From an uncultured Granulosicoccaceae bacterium (GTDB taxonomy: Bacteria > Pseudomonadota > Gammaproteobacteria > Granulosicoccales > Granulosicoccaceae), in contig CALISD010000021.1 of NCBI GenBank assembly GCA_938041955.1, positions 1 to 64,000 on the forward strand: a stretch of DNA of 64,000 nucleotides, read 5' to 3'. Positions 22,139 to 33,383 of this stretch are shown here, piece by piece. How positions within the stretch are numbered: position 1 is the first letter of the stretch; each line of letters opens with the position of its first letter. Made by a program: the position numbers and the translations under genes. The notes below the pieces were generated by a model, which had not been told where the DNA came from, did no database searches, and saw nothing but the letters and a program-made list of their open reading frames with translations.

Positions 22139-24988
22139 GTGCGTACACACAGAGACTCCACAGTGAGTAATTACAAACACACGTTAAACTTGCCGAAGAC
22201 CAATTTTCCGATGCGCGGAAATCTGGCCAATCGCGAGCCCGAAACCCTTGCCCGCTGGCAAGCGCTCGATATTTATAAAAAAATTCGAGAAGCTTCTGCC
22301 GATCGTGAAAAGCAATTTGTGCTTCATGATGGTCCTCCTTATGCCAATGGCGACATTCACATTGGTCACGCGGTGAATAAGGTCATAAAAGACATGATCA
22401 TCAAAAGCAAACAGCTTGATGGTTATAACTCACCGTATATTCCGGGCTGGGACTGCCATGGATTGCCGATTGAAAATAAGGTGGAATCGGAAATTGGCAG
22501 ACCGGGTGAAAAAGTCGATGAGGCGACTTTCAGAGCGCGCTGCCGTGAATACGCACAACAGCAGATCAACGGCCAGCGCGAAGACTTCAAACGTCTCGGT
22601 ATATTTGGCGATTGGGACAACCCCTATCTCACGATGGATTTTGAAAACGAAGCCGGAATCGTCAGAGCGCTTGGTAAGATGATCGAAAACGGTCACGTCT
22701 ACAAAGGCACCAGACCGGTGTACTGGAGTATCGGCGCACGCTCGGCACTGGCTGAAGCAGAAGTTGAATACCGTGACAAAAAATCCACCTCTGTCGATGT
22801 CAGATTCAGCGCGGTAGACAACGAAACACTACACAAAGCCTGTAACAGTTCGCGTACTGAACTGCCACTCTCTGTTGTCATCTGGACCACCACACCGTGG
22901 ACTCTGCCCGGTAACCTCGCCGTTGCACTCAACCCTGAGCTTGAATATTCGGTGGTCGAGTGTGACCTGGGATCAGGTGCCGAATGCCTGGTGCTTGCCA
23001 CTGAACTGGTTGATACCTGCATGAAAAGGTACCAGTGCGAGTCATACAAGACGGTTTCCGTATTTACTGGCAGCGCCATTGAAAAGTTGTTACTCCAACA
23101 TCCTTTTTATCAGCGCACCTCGCTCATTGTACTTGGCGATTATGTCACTACCGAGGCTGGTACAGGCGCGGTACACACAGCACCTGACCATGGTGTAGAT
23201 GACTTTATTGTAGGCAAGCAATACGAGCTCGGCTTATTGAATAATGTCAGCGCTACCGGAAGCTATGAACCGTGGGTTGAAAAGTTCGCCGGTGAACATG
23301 TGTACAAGGTTGAAGAACATATTCTCGACGAGTTAAAAGCTGCCAACAAACTCGTGCTGAGCGAATCATTCGAACACAGTTACCCGCACTGCTGGCGTAC
23401 CAATACACCTATTATCTTTCGCACCACGCCGCAGTGGTTCGTCAGTATGGAAAAAGAGAACCTCAGAGCCGATGCACTGGCGGCAATTAAAACCGTTCGC
23501 TGGGTGCCTGCATGGGGTGAAGACAGAATCAACGGCATGATCGACAAGCGACCTGACTGGTGTATCTCAAGGCAACGCTATTGGGGTGTACCCATCACAC
23601 TGTTTATTCACAAGGAAACCGGTGAAATGCATCCTGACACACTGCAACTGCTTGAACAGGCGGCACAGCATATTGAGAAGGGTGGCATACAGGCCTGGTC
23701 TGATCTCGGTATTGAAGATTTTATAAAAGAAGATGCCGATCAATACGAAAAATCAACTGACGTATTAGACGTCTGGTTTGACTCCGGCACCACTTACGCA
23801 CACGTGCTTCAAAAACGTGGGCAGCCCTACCCTGCCGATATGTATCTGGAAGGCTCAGATCAACACCGCGGCTGGTTTCACTCATCACTGCTGACCAGCG
23901 TTTCAATTAATGGCATTGCACCTTACAAGCAAGTGTTAACGCACGGCTTCACCGTTGATGCCAAAGGTCGCAAGATGTCTAAGTCAGTCGGCAATGTCAT
24001 CGCACCGCAAAAAGTCATGAAGACACTTGGCGCAGATATCATTCGCCTGTGGGTGTGTTCCGCCGACTACCGCGGGGAGATGAGCGTTTCTGATGAAATT
24101 CTTAATCGCATGTCTGACTCATACCGCCGCATCAGAAATACCCTGCGTTTCCTTCTTTCCAACCTCAACGGCTTTGATCCGGGTACCGATCTAATCGCGA
24201 TTGAAGACATGCTGGCATTGGACCAATGGGCTGTTGATCGCTCACTGTCACTTCAAGAGGAAATACGTGTCGCATTTGACGACTATCAGTTTCATACGGT
24301 TTATCAGCGGCTGCATAATTTTTGCACCACGGAACTAGGTGGTTTTTATCTGGATATCGTTAAGGACAGACAGTACACCACACAAGCTGACAGCCATGCA
24401 CGGCGCTCTGCACAGTCTGCGATGTATCATATCGCCGAGGCAATGACGCGCTGGATAGCCCCCGTGCTGAGTTTTACCGCTGAAGAAATCTGGACACACC
24501 TTCCCGGTGAACACAGTGAAACTATTTTCACTGAAACTTACTATGACAAACTAAAACCACTCGCTGCCAGCTCGATCTACAGCAAAGAAGAATGGGACAC
24601 CATAGTGCAGATTCGTATTGAAGTATCTCGAGCGCTTGAAAAGCTTCGAGTAGAAAGCTTAATCGGTGGTTCATTAGATGCAGAAGTGAACCTCTATTGC
24701 GACGCTGATACGGAATCCTTGTTAAAGCGGATTGGTGATGAACTCAGGTTTATACTGATCACCTCTGAAGCGGGGGTTAACGGTTTGGCTGACAAACCCG
24801 ATACCGCTGAGAAGGCTGAACTTGAAACAGGCGAGTTGTGGATCAGCGCCAGGGCTTCGGAACAACCTAAGTGTGATCGCTGCTGGCACCATAGAAGCGA
24901 CGTAGGCACAGTGGAGAGTCATCCGGACCTTTGTGCACGCTGTGTGCAAAACGTTGATGGTGACGGCGAACCCCGGCAATTTACCTAA
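22139..24988 (+). CDS. ileS: Isoleucyl-tRNA synthetase
   Basis: [23 protein letters not shown] (HIGH), KMSKSVGNV (KMSKS), C-terminal [12 protein letters not shown]...CARCVQNV zinc site; true start may be GTG at about 22163. Confidence 0.97.
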   Translation: MRTHRDSTVSNYKHTLNLPKTNFPMRGNLANREPETLARWQALDIYKKIREASADREKQFVLHDGPPYANGDIHIGHAVNKVIKDMIIKSKQLDGYNSPYIPGWDCHGLPIENKVESEIGRPGEKVDEATFRARCREYAQQQINGQREDFKRLGIFGDWDNPYLTMDFENEAGIVRALGKMIENGHVYKGTRPVYWSIGARSALAEAEVEYRDKKSTSVDVRFSAVDNETLHKACNSSRTELPLSVVIWTTTPWTLPGNLAVALNPELEYSVVECDLGSGAECLVLATELVDTCMKRYQCESYKTVSVFTGSAIEKLLLQHPFYQRTSLIVLGDYVTTEAGTGAVHTAPDHGVDDFIVGKQYELGLLNNVSATGSYEPWVEKFAGEHVYKVEEHILDELKAANKLVLSESFEHSYPHCWRTNTPIIFRTTPQWFVSMEKENLRADALAAIKTVRWVPAWGEDRINGMIDKRPDWCISRQRYWGVPITLFIHKETGEMHPDTLQLLEQAAQHIEKGGIQAWSDLGIEDFIKEDADQYEKSTDVLDVWFDSGTTYAHVLQKRGQPYPADMYLEGSDQHRGWFHSSLLTSVSINGIAPYKQVLTHGFTVDAKGRKMSKSVGNVIAPQKVMKTLGADIIRLWVCSADYRGEMSVSDEILNRMSDSYRRIRNTLRFLLSNLNGFDPGTDLIAIEDMLALDQWAVDRSLSLQEEIRVAFDDYQFHTVYQRLHNFCTTELGGFYLDIVKDRQYTTQADSHARRSAQSAMYHIAEAMTRWIAPVLSFTAEEIWTHLPGEHSETIFTETYYDKLKPLAASSIYSKEEWDTIVQIRIEVSRALEKLRVESLIGGSLDAEVNLYCDADTESLLKRIGDELRFILITSEAGVNGLADKPDTAEKAELETGELWISARASEQPKCDRCWHHRSDVGTVESHPDLCARCVQNVDGDGEPRQFT

Positions 24989-25015
24989 CTTACCCCACGA
25001 CTTACCTGGCAACTC

Positions 25016-25522
25016 ATGAAGAAAATATACTTTGGTCTGACAGCACTGGTTATTCTGCTTGATCAAATCACCAAGTGGATGGCTAACACGCAGCTCACCA
25101 TGCATGAGCAGAATCCGGTGATGCCCTTTTTTAACTTCACCCTGATGTACAACAAAGGCGCAGCGTTTAGTTTTTTAAGTAATGCCGGTGGGTGGCAGCG
25201 ATGGTTTTTCACTATTGTGGCTGTGGTGATCAGTATCGTTCTTATCGTTTGGCTACTGCGCCTGAAAGCTCACGAAAAGTGGTTGGGTATTGGCCTGGCA
25301 CTCGTTCTGGGTGGTGCAATAGGCAACGTGATCGACCGGGTGCGCTTCGGCCACGTGATAGACTTTATTCAATGGTTTGGCACCTGGGGAGGTGACACCT
25401 ACTACTGGCCAGCTTTCAATATAGCTGATGCCGCTATACTGATGGGAACCGCCTTAATATTAATTAGCTCTTTTTTTATCGCTGATGATCCCCAAAATCC
25501 CTCTGTCACACACAACACTTAA
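25016..25522 (+). CDS. lspA: Lipoprotein signal peptidase
   Basis: DQITKWMA, FTLMYNKGAAFSFLS, GGAIGNVIDRVRFGHVIDFIQ, FNIADAAI. Confidence 0.96.
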   Translation: MKKIYFGLTALVILLDQITKWMANTQLTMHEQNPVMPFFNFTLMYNKGAAFSFLSNAGGWQRWFFTIVAVVISIVLIVWLLRLKAHEKWLGIGLALVLGGAIGNVIDRVRFGHVIDFIQWFGTWGGDTYYWPAFNIADAAILMGTALILISSFFIADDPQNPSVTHNT

Positions 25523-25548
25523 GTCGTACATATTAAAGCGAGTGCTCA

Positions 25549-26499
25549 ATGGAAATTTTAATGGCCAACCCGAGAGGGTTTTGTGCAGGCGTTGATCGCG
25601 CCATAGAAATCGTTGAGCGGGCGCTGGAATTATTTGGCGCACCTATCTATGTCCGTCACGAAGTGGTTCACAATAAATATGTGGTTGACGGGCTGCGCGA
25701 CAAAGGCGCTATTTTTGTTGATGAGCTTCACGAAGTCCCCGACGACAGCACGGTAATCTTCTCTGCTCATGGGGTATCCAGAGCGGTGGAACAAGAAGCG
25801 CAATCCCGCCAACTCCAGGTGTTTGATGCCACTTGTCCTCTAGTGACAAAAGTCCATATCGAAGTGGTTAAGTACGCTAAAGAAGGCCGCGAAGTCATCT
25901 TGATTGGCCACGCCGGGCACCCCGAAGTTGAGGGCACCATGGGGCGCTACGACACCCAATGGGGCGGTCGCATTTTATTGATCGAAACACCAGAGGATGT
26001 CGAGTCATTAAAAGTTGAAGATCCGGCACAACTTGCGTTTGTGTCACAGACGACACTCTCCGTTGATGACACCCACGACATCATTGAACGCTTAAAAGAA
26101 CGATATCCACACATCGCAGCGCCACGCAAAGACGACATCTGCTACGCCACTCAAAATCGACAGGACGCAGTGAAAATTCTCTGCCGTGATGCCGATCTTT
26201 TATTGGTTGTCGGGGCGCAGAACAGCTCAAACTCGAATCGCCTTCGGGAACTCGGCGAACGTGCCGGTATACCGTCTTATCTGATCGCCGACGCAAGCGC
26301 AATAAAGGCAGAGTGGCTCAAAGAGGATCTAAAAATCGGCGTTACTGCGGGTGCTTCGGCCCCTGATGAGCTCGTACAGCAGGTTATTGGCCACCTGAAA
26401 TCTTGTGGTGCGAGCGTGGTAAATGAAGTTGAAGGCGTCGTTGAAACAATATCTTTCAGTATTCCCAGGCAATTGCGTAAAACTGACTCCCGGTCATAA
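25549..26499 (+). CDS. ispH: 4-hydroxy-3-methylbut-2-enyl diphosphate reductase
   Basis: [45 protein letters not shown]. Confidence 0.97.
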   Translation: MEILMANPRGFCAGVDRAIEIVERALELFGAPIYVRHEVVHNKYVVDGLRDKGAIFVDELHEVPDDSTVIFSAHGVSRAVEQEAQSRQLQVFDATCPLVTKVHIEVVKYAKEGREVILIGHAGHPEVEGTMGRYDTQWGGRILLIETPEDVESLKVEDPAQLAFVSQTTLSVDDTHDIIERLKERYPHIAAPRKDDICYATQNRQDAVKILCRDADLLLVVGAQNSSNSNRLRELGERAGIPSYLIADASAIKAEWLKEDLKIGVTAGASAPDELVQQVIGHLKSCGASVVNEVEGVVETISFSIPRQLRKTDSRS

Positions 26500-26551
26500 A
26501 ACCCGGCAGTTTACCGACATCTGGTCGCTGAAAGCGCCGATTGTCGCTTAC

Positions 26552-26716
26552 CTGGGAGCTTGTCCGAGAACCAGGATCTACTGCGGTCGCGATATTTGGC
26601 CAGCTATTTCGATCCATATCGTTAAAGAAGAATGTCTATTCGCCTCTATCGATCGAAATATCTGACCTAAAATCTCACGACCTCGCTAAGATCCTAGTTC
26701 TCGGACAGGCTCCTAG
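26552..26716. mobile_element. MITE-like palindromic element (non-autonomous)
   Basis: 28-bp terminal inverted repeats ctgggagcttgtccgagaaccaggatct (26552-26579) / agatcctagttctcggacaggctcctag (26689-26716), 3 mismatches; second inner inverted arm 26591-26614 / 26651-26674; no transposase. Confidence 0.75.
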
Positions 26717-26857
26717 TGCTATTTACCGGCAGTCCTTTCAAAACAAAACGTTGCAGCAATGTGTTGTACGACACGTTACGTAACAAACCCCTAAACCTTC
26801 AATCACTACCGCCGATGGAATCCCATAGCATCACTAAAATAATCATGGGCGTGAAAC

Positions 26858-28141
26858 GTGTTCAATTTCGACTCAAAATCTTCAGCTGCAGCCGACACCG
26901 ATTCAAATGACATTGGTGAGTTACTGGCACTCGCTGCCCGTCTAACCCCGATCTCCGATCTGAACGAAGCAAACAGAATTACGATCTGCAAGTCTGCCAC
27001 TCTCGTTAATGTCAATCGATCGACTGCCCTCGCCGCAAACAAAGAGCACCGTTGGTTCACCTTTTTGTTTGAAGGCCAGGTAGAAGTTCGTAACGCTAAA
27101 GACAAAGACGAAACAGATTCTGTGAACGCTAATACCGACCGTTCGCTTCACCCTGTACTGAAAGAGTTTACCCAGCATCATTCAATCGCAACCAAAACAA
27201 CAGCCACGCTGGTTAGATTTGGCCGCGAGCTGTTCGAAATTTTGCTTAAAGAACAGCAAAAAAACGCGACGAAGGTCCACGACGTGCGGGTGTCAGAAAA
27301 TGACAACATCATTTTTGACAGCATCATCGAATCATTTGAACAGCGAACCGTTAATCTGAGCTGCCAGGCGGCAGTCGGTAAAAAAATAGGTGAATTAGTT
27401 AAGCTCGGCACGATGGGAATACCAGAGTTATCTATGGCGCTGGTTGCAGACCCGGCCCTGACCGCTCACACAATGCACGAAGCGAACAAACTGGCAGGAA
27501 AAGGCGAAACGACCCAAACCATGCGAGGCGCTATCACTCGACTGGGTGTTGAGAGCGCTAACCAGCTGGCGGTGAAAATCCCCACCGAGCAACCATGGCA
27601 AGCAGCCAGCCCTGTCATACAACAGCTGATGACAAACTACCAACGCAGAGCCACGCTTACCGCAGCAATTTGTAAAGTATTTGCAAAGTCAGTTCCTCAT
27701 CTTACTGACGAACGCGCCCACCTTATTGGCTTGATGGCAGACATCGGTGAACTGATGGTGATAGGCCATGCCAACAAACACCCGGAACAATTCGCTGATG
27801 CTGAAGCTCTGCAGAATTCAGCGCGTAATCTTCGCGAGCTGGTAGGTACCTGGCTGTTAAGCGCCTGGGGTTTCAACGAAAACTTCATCGAAGCTGTTGA
27901 GTCAGCGCGTGATTTCTACCGAAATCACACTGGCGATATCACTTACGCTGATCTGGTAACTGCTGCCCTACTGACCATTGAGACTGAATTGCCGGAAGGT
28001 GAAAACAAGTCGATACCAAGTGTTGTGAACCTGTTATTGCCTCGCAAACTGCAGCAAGCTGGTATCGATCTGAAGAATCCACAGCCCATACTGCAGCAAG
28101 CAGCAGCAGAATTAAATGGCCTGCAGCAACTACTTCAGTAA
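26858..28141 (+). CDS. HDOD-domain signalling protein with N-terminal cyclic-nucleotide-binding-like region
   Basis: KLGTMGIPELSMALVADPALTAHTMHEANK...TTQTMRGAITRLGVESANQLAV; HLIGLMADIGELMV; N-terminal FLFEGQVEV cNMP-like segment. Confidence 0.75.
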   Translation: MFNFDSKSSAAADTDSNDIGELLALAARLTPISDLNEANRITICKSATLVNVNRSTALAANKEHRWFTFLFEGQVEVRNAKDKDETDSVNANTDRSLHPVLKEFTQHHSIATKTTATLVRFGRELFEILLKEQQKNATKVHDVRVSENDNIIFDSIIESFEQRTVNLSCQAAVGKKIGELVKLGTMGIPELSMALVADPALTAHTMHEANKLAGKGETTQTMRGAITRLGVESANQLAVKIPTEQPWQAASPVIQQLMTNYQRRATLTAAICKVFAKSVPHLTDERAHLIGLMADIGELMVIGHANKHPEQFADAEALQNSARNLRELVGTWLLSAWGFNENFIEAVESARDFYRNHTGDITYADLVTAALLTIETELPEGENKSIPSVVNLLLPRKLQQAGIDLKNPQPILQQAAAELNGLQQLLQ

Positions 28142-28369
28142 ATCGCTGTATTGCGGGTAACCCACCCAAATACTCCCAGATGACCAAACCCCGCCGCAGG
28201 CGGGGTGTGCAAGCCACAACGCTCAAACGCCCTGCCAGCAGGGCTTCATGTTAAAATCCCCTCGGTTTGTCTTTCAGACCTGATCACTATCCACTGCCAG
28301 CGTCATCACATGACCCGCAGACGGCATGTTCAGCAATCTTGACGACGTTTTTTACAGGAGGGGTTTCAA

Positions 28370-28858
28370 GTGCACATTAAACGGTGGAGCTGGCTCCGGC
28401 TCAGATTCGTCATCACTCTTTTGGTTGCATCTGGGCTGCTGGTTTCCGGCTGCGCCAGCATCCTCGCAAAGCCACTTAAACCGACCATCGAACTGGTTAG
28501 TGTCAGGCCACTCAACATTAGCTTGACCGACCAAAAATTGCGTTTCGAGCTCAAAGTGAGCAATCCCAACGCGTTTGACATGCCCATCGAAACGGTCGAC
28601 TTTATCGCTCGCTTTAACAACACCAACATCGCCAGCGGAAAGAGCAGTCAATCGGTGACTGTCGGTGCAAACAGTGACGCCATATTGTCACTTGACGTTA
28701 CCGCCGGGGTTGATCGACTGGCCAGCACCCTGTCAACCCTTTTGCAGGGACAATCTCTTAATTTGGAATACGAGCTGTCCGGTTCAGTTAAAGTATCGAC
28801 TTGGCCCACGCCCATCCCATTTGATGTAATAGGTGCAATGGACGTGAAAGACACCTAA
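28370..28858 (+). CDS. LEA14/WHy-type lipoprotein
   Basis: lipobox LLVSGCAS; KPTIELVSVRPLNISLTDQKLRFELKVSNPNAFDMPIETVDF; GTG start. Confidence 0.8.
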   Translation: MHIKRWSWLRLRFVITLLVASGLLVSGCASILAKPLKPTIELVSVRPLNISLTDQKLRFELKVSNPNAFDMPIETVDFIARFNNTNIASGKSSQSVTVGANSDAILSLDVTAGVDRLASTLSTLLQGQSLNLEYELSGSVKVSTWPTPIPFDVIGAMDVKDT

Positions 28859-28965
28859 CAGGTAAGATTCCGGTGTCCGGCTATCAGACATAGTGAGGTC
28901 CAGGCGAACGTGAGCACTCCATAGGGGAGCACCGCGGAAATACAAAATAGGTTTACGATAACAAT

Positions 28966-29628
28966 ATGCTCCGTCCCGTAATTAATGAAGCCAACGTCAG
29001 CCAGCCTGAACGTGCCGTCCAGAGACGACGTAACGACCTCAAAAGCACCAGGTTCAGTTACGCAGACTTCGCCAAACAGCTTGCCCAGGAGCCACTCTCA
29101 ACGGGCGCTATCGCCCCTTCATCACAACTGCTTGCCAGACAAGTCGTCCAACAGGCAGCGCTTTCTGAAGCGAAAACAGTGGTAGAACTCGGACCGGGCA
29201 CAGGAGTATTCACAGAGCAAATCATTAAGCGGCTTTCGCATGATGCTTCTTTTTTTGCCATTGAGCTAAACCCGACATTTGTGGAGGCAACCAAGAATCG
29301 CTGCCCGACAGCGCGGGTTTATCATGATGCCGCCACGAGCCTGCCTGAATACCTTCAGAAGAATGACCGATTACACGCGGATTGCATTGTCTCAAGCCTG
29401 CCGTGGACAATCTTTGATGAAGAAGAACAAGACCAAATACTCAACGCTATCTCTGACTCACTAAAGCCGGGAGGCGTTTTTATTTCAATCATTTACCTCG
29501 GCGCTAAATTCAGATCACGCGGCAGATACTTTATTAGTAAACTGCCGGCACATTTCTCTTTGGTAAAAAGTACACCCACTGTTTGGCGTAACTTACCTCC
29601 CAGCCAAGTTTACCGCTGCATAAAATAA
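28966..29628 (+). CDS. rRNA adenine dimethylase-like / phospholipid N-methyltransferase-like SAM methyltransferase
   Basis: TGAIAPSSQLLARQVV, VVELGPGTGVFTEQII, IVSSLPWTIFDEEEQ. Confidence 0.8.
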   Translation: MLRPVINEANVSQPERAVQRRRNDLKSTRFSYADFAKQLAQEPLSTGAIAPSSQLLARQVVQQAALSEAKTVVELGPGTGVFTEQIIKRLSHDASFFAIELNPTFVEATKNRCPTARVYHDAATSLPEYLQKNDRLHADCIVSSLPWTIFDEEEQDQILNAISDSLKPGGVFISIIYLGAKFRSRGRYFISKLPAHFSLVKSTPTVWRNLPPSQVYRCIK

Positions 29629-29631
29629 ATC

Positions 29632-30366
29632 ATGTCGTTTAACTTGCGCTCCCTCTTTCTTTTGAAGCATCTGTCTAAGCAAAAATCGGCTGATAATAAG
29701 CATGCAACCAATAGCCCGGCAGAACCAGCCACCCGTAACAGACGAGAACGTTTTTCAGATTGGCTGTCACCTAAGCCCGAAGCAATCAAACTCTTCCCCG
29801 GCGAAATCGAATTATTTCGAAAAGGACTGATACTGGTTACCGACACCCGGCTTGCCTACATCGACCCGTTTGATCGAATGCTCAAAACCTATATGTTTGA
29901 ACACATGATCAGTGTGCACAAGCAATTCTATAGAACCACGCTTTTTAATCGCAGGCTTTGTAAAGGGCTGCTTATAATCAGCTTACTGGTACTGTTGATC
30001 ATTCTCACAATCGATCTTCTTGACAGCAATTCAAGCGGTTTCTTTCTAATTTATATGCCTCTGCTGGCAAGCATTGTCCTTGGCGTAAAGGTTTGGAATG
30101 ACATGAAACCCAGGTATGTTATTCACTGGAGAATGAGTGACCTGACCTATGGCGAGATCGTCCAGGAACCCATGCTTCGAGAACGCATACTCGGCAGCAA
30201 TAAACGCGAAGACTTCATGAACGCACTGGCAGAAGCCATGAATCAGGCCTTATCGGGTAAATCCTGGTGGCCTGACCACAACGCCCAGGTTGCTGACGAT
30301 ACAGCTCCGGCAGCGGATACTGCCAATCGACCAGCGCTAAAGCTTGTCACAGACAGCTATCAATAG
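29632..30366 (+). CDS. Hypothetical protein with two central TM segments
   Basis: 244-aa ORF 3 nt downstream of the methyltransferase; LLIISLLVLLIILTIDLL and FFLIYMPLLASIVLGVKV. Confidence 0.65.
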   Translation: MSFNLRSLFLLKHLSKQKSADNKHATNSPAEPATRNRRERFSDWLSPKPEAIKLFPGEIELFRKGLILVTDTRLAYIDPFDRMLKTYMFEHMISVHKQFYRTTLFNRRLCKGLLIISLLVLLIILTIDLLDSNSSGFFLIYMPLLASIVLGVKVWNDMKPRYVIHWRMSDLTYGEIVQEPMLRERILGSNKREDFMNALAEAMNQALSGKSWWPDHNAQVADDTAPAADTANRPALKLVTDSYQ

Positions 30367-30537
30367 CCGGGCTTTACAGTACTCCGATTCCTTCATAACC
30401 AGCCAGTAAAGGCATCGACATCAGAGCCCCTCATTCATCACAAAAATCCCTGCCCAACCTCTTCTTCAAGCAAATTCAGCTAATAGTCTTACATACGAAA
30501 ACGTGTAAACTATTTCTGATTAAGCTATCTAGACAAT

Positions 30538-32250
30538 GTGGCGAGGTGCAATATGGCGGGTGAAGTTGACTGGAGCAAACCGAGTAATAGAATCGCCGGC
30601 ATTGCATTGATCATCGGCTTTTTGCTCTTGAGCCTATCTGCATTTAACCCCTTACTTGATATGCTCGCCGGCACACCATTGTGGGTGTTTCGGGGGGCAT
30701 GTGTAGCCGCCATCATTTACTGTGTGCATGTGCTTTTTACACCGAACGCAATCGTCATGCTCTTTCTCGGCTTCTCCGCCGGTGTACCCATTTTACTCAT
30801 CTTCGGCTCACTTAGCGCCTGGTTGACAGAAGCCGGCTTGAAAAAATCGGCCGTTACCTACTTTTCCTGGGCCGCTTTAGGCTACTCGTTCAAGTTTGTC
30901 TGGGCCCCCCTTGTAGACAAACTCCCCATTCCCTTACTCACCAATTGGCTTGGACGACGGCGGGCGTGGATGCTGATATCTCAATTGGCTGTTATCGGTT
31001 CAATACTGATGATGGCATTTACTGATCCCATAGCAGGCGATACCGGCCTGACAATGATGGCATTTGCTGCGGTGGCGCTCGGTTTCTCATCCGCAACGCA
31101 AGATATCGTTATTGACGCGTATCGGATCGAGAGTGCACCAGCAGATGAGCAAGCGATGACATCTTCAACCTATATTGCCGGTTACCGAATCGGTATGATC
31201 GTCGCAAGCGCCGGTGCTTTATTACTTGCGACTCAGCTCGGCTCAACTAAAGAGTCATATAGCTACACAGCCTGGATGTATACCTACGCAGCAATGGCTG
31301 CAGTCATGTTAGTCGGTGTGGCTACAACACTGCTTATTCAAGAGCCTGCTAACCATCGCAATGATACTAATAAATATCGAGCTTCTGACTATCTACGATT
31401 TTTAGCAATCTTTGTTGTGGCTGTCATTGCATTCATCGCCACCTTTAAGCTCAGCTCCGAGATTGCCAGTAACTCAAAAGCGTACCTTAAAGAGGCACTC
31501 AGCAATCAGCATCTAGCCGGCTTTATCGTCGCCACCGTGCGATTAGCTGCGGCAGCGGGCGTATGTGCGCTGGTCGCGTTCGGGCTTGTCAAAGCAGGTG
31601 CAGGTAATAAACAAATGATTACCGAGGCCTACGTTGACCCGATACGGGATTTCTTCAGCCGTTACGGTATGGGCTTGGCAGTGTTATTGATCGCGCTCAT
31701 TGGCTTGTACCGGGTGTCTGACATAGTCATGGGCGTAATTGCTACGGTGTTTTATCTGGACCTGGGGTACACCAAACCGGAAATCGCCGCGGTCTCAAAA
31801 TTCTTCGGTCTCATTATGACAATCGCCGGAGGACTCATGGGCGGCTTCCTGGCCGTACGATTTGGTGTGATGCGCATTCTTTTTCTCGGCGCGGTGCTTT
31901 CTGCGATCACCAATCTTTTGTTTATCGTTCTAGCTAAGTCAGAGCCAAGTATTGCAATGTTAGTAGCGGTTATCGGTGCGGACAACCTTTCCGCAGGACT
32001 AGCAAGTGCTGCGTTCATAGCATTTTTATCAAGCCTGACTAATATCTCTTTTACCGCCATGCAATATGCGATTTTCAGTTCTGTGATGACACTGTTTCCA
32101 AAAATTCTTGGTGGGTATTCAGGTTCGATAGCAGAGTCGATCGGCTATGCCAATTTCTTCACCATGACGGCACTGCTAACACTGCCTGTATTGGTATTGA
32201 TTTACATCATGCGAAATAAATTCAACGATAAAGTGACCATGAAAACCTGA
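30538..32250 (+). CDS. AmpG-family MFS permease
   Basis: LGFSAGVPILLIFGSLSAWLTEAGLKKSAVTYFSWAALGYSFKFVWAPLVD, LGRRRAWMLISQ, SATQDIVIDAYRIE. Confidence 0.9.
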   Translation: MARCNMAGEVDWSKPSNRIAGIALIIGFLLLSLSAFNPLLDMLAGTPLWVFRGACVAAIIYCVHVLFTPNAIVMLFLGFSAGVPILLIFGSLSAWLTEAGLKKSAVTYFSWAALGYSFKFVWAPLVDKLPIPLLTNWLGRRRAWMLISQLAVIGSILMMAFTDPIAGDTGLTMMAFAAVALGFSSATQDIVIDAYRIESAPADEQAMTSSTYIAGYRIGMIVASAGALLLATQLGSTKESYSYTAWMYTYAAMAAVMLVGVATTLLIQEPANHRNDTNKYRASDYLRFLAIFVVAVIAFIATFKLSSEIASNSKAYLKEALSNQHLAGFIVATVRLAAAAGVCALVAFGLVKAGAGNKQMITEAYVDPIRDFFSRYGMGLAVLLIALIGLYRVSDIVMGVIATVFYLDLGYTKPEIAAVSKFFGLIMTIAGGLMGGFLAVRFGVMRILFLGAVLSAITNLLFIVLAKSEPSIAMLVAVIGADNLSAGLASAAFIAFLSSLTNISFTAMQYAIFSSVMTLFPKILGGYSGSIAESIGYANFFTMTALLTLPVLVLIYIMRNKFNDKVTMKT

Positions 32251-32367
32251 TGTTGAATAGTGACCGAGGGAGTTAATGGATCGGGCCCGATTCTTAACGA
32301 TGAGCACCTGTACTTGCCATCGTTAAAATAGTTCTTATGTTCTTATGGGCCACCCGTACAGGTTAAC

Positions 32368-33147
32368 CTATACCTCGATCTTGAAATCATAGTCAATGCA
32401 AAGCGGGGCATGATCGGAAAAACGCTGATCCCGATACACTGACGTCTTCTTCACCGCCTCTTTCAATCCCGGGGTGGTAATTTGATAGTCTATTCTCCAC
32501 CCCGTGTTGTTGGCATATGCCTGGCCCCGGTTAGACCACCATGTATATTCGTGTTCTTTTTGCTCAAGTGTTCTGAAAGCATCAACATAACGATGCTTAT
32601 CAAACAACGCAGTGAGCCACTCTCTTTCTTCAGGGAGAAAGCCCGAGTTCTTCTTGTTGCCACGCCAATTACGGATGTCTTCGTTAGTATGAGCGATATT
32701 CCAGTCCCCACAGATAATATACTGACGCTTTCTTTTTTTAAGTTTTAAAAGGTGCGGCAGCATAATATCCATCATTCTGATCTTAAACTCCTGTCTAACA
32801 TCACCGGAAGAGCCCGACGGCATGTACAGTGACACCACCGATAAATTGCCATAACAAGCCTCAAGGTAGCGACCTTCACGATCAATGAGCTCATCATCCA
32901 GCCCGTGTATGACTCGACGGGGTTTATGCTTGCAATAGAGCCCTACGCCGCTATAGCCGGGCTTCTCTGCATCATGTAAGAATCGGTGGTAGCCGGCAGG
33001 ATGGAATAGCTCATCATCAAGCTGTGGCTCCTGCGCCTTAGTCTCCTGCAGGCAAATCACATCGGCGCGCTGGCGCACCATCCATTCGAAAAAACCTTTT
33101 TTGGCTGCCGATCTAATACCGTTGCAATTCAGGGTAATAATTTTCAT
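32368..33147 (-). CDS. xthA: Exodeoxyribonuclease III
   Basis: MKIITLNCNGIRSAAKKGFFEWM, DVICLQETKAQ, ICGDWNIAH, DHAPLCIDYDF; start trimmed to 33147. Confidence 0.93.
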   Translation of the reverse strand: MKIITLNCNGIRSAAKKGFFEWMVRQRADVICLQETKAQEPQLDDELFHPAGYHRFLHDAEKPGYSGVGLYCKHKPRRVIHGLDDELIDREGRYLEACYGNLSVVSLYMPSGSSGDVRQEFKIRMMDIMLPHLLKLKKRKRQYIICGDWNIAHTNEDIRNWRGNKKNSGFLPEEREWLTALFDKHRYVDAFRTLEQKEHEYTWWSNRGQAYANNTGWRIDYQITTPGLKEAVKKTSVYRDQRFSDHAPLCIDYDFKIEV

Positions 33148-33383
33148 GGGCAGTTTCGAACGTGGAAATGTCGATGTTCGCACACTAGGGGATGATTTTT
33201 CCACCACACTGCAATTCTGAACGTCTGCTACAGCGCATTACAAAACAAAAACAAACCTCTTATTTGGCCTCATCGCTCAATATATTTTCAGATCTCCCGC
33301 TATAAACAGAGGACTCCGGATCACAATTGTTCATACCAATGTCAGGGCTTTGATCCAGCTCAACGAGGAATCGGGTTTTCGAT

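Noticed and set aside
26423-26910. Short plus-strand ORFs across the ispH-HDOD spacer
   Set aside because: They are formed within the MITE-like palindrome and lack protein-like composition.
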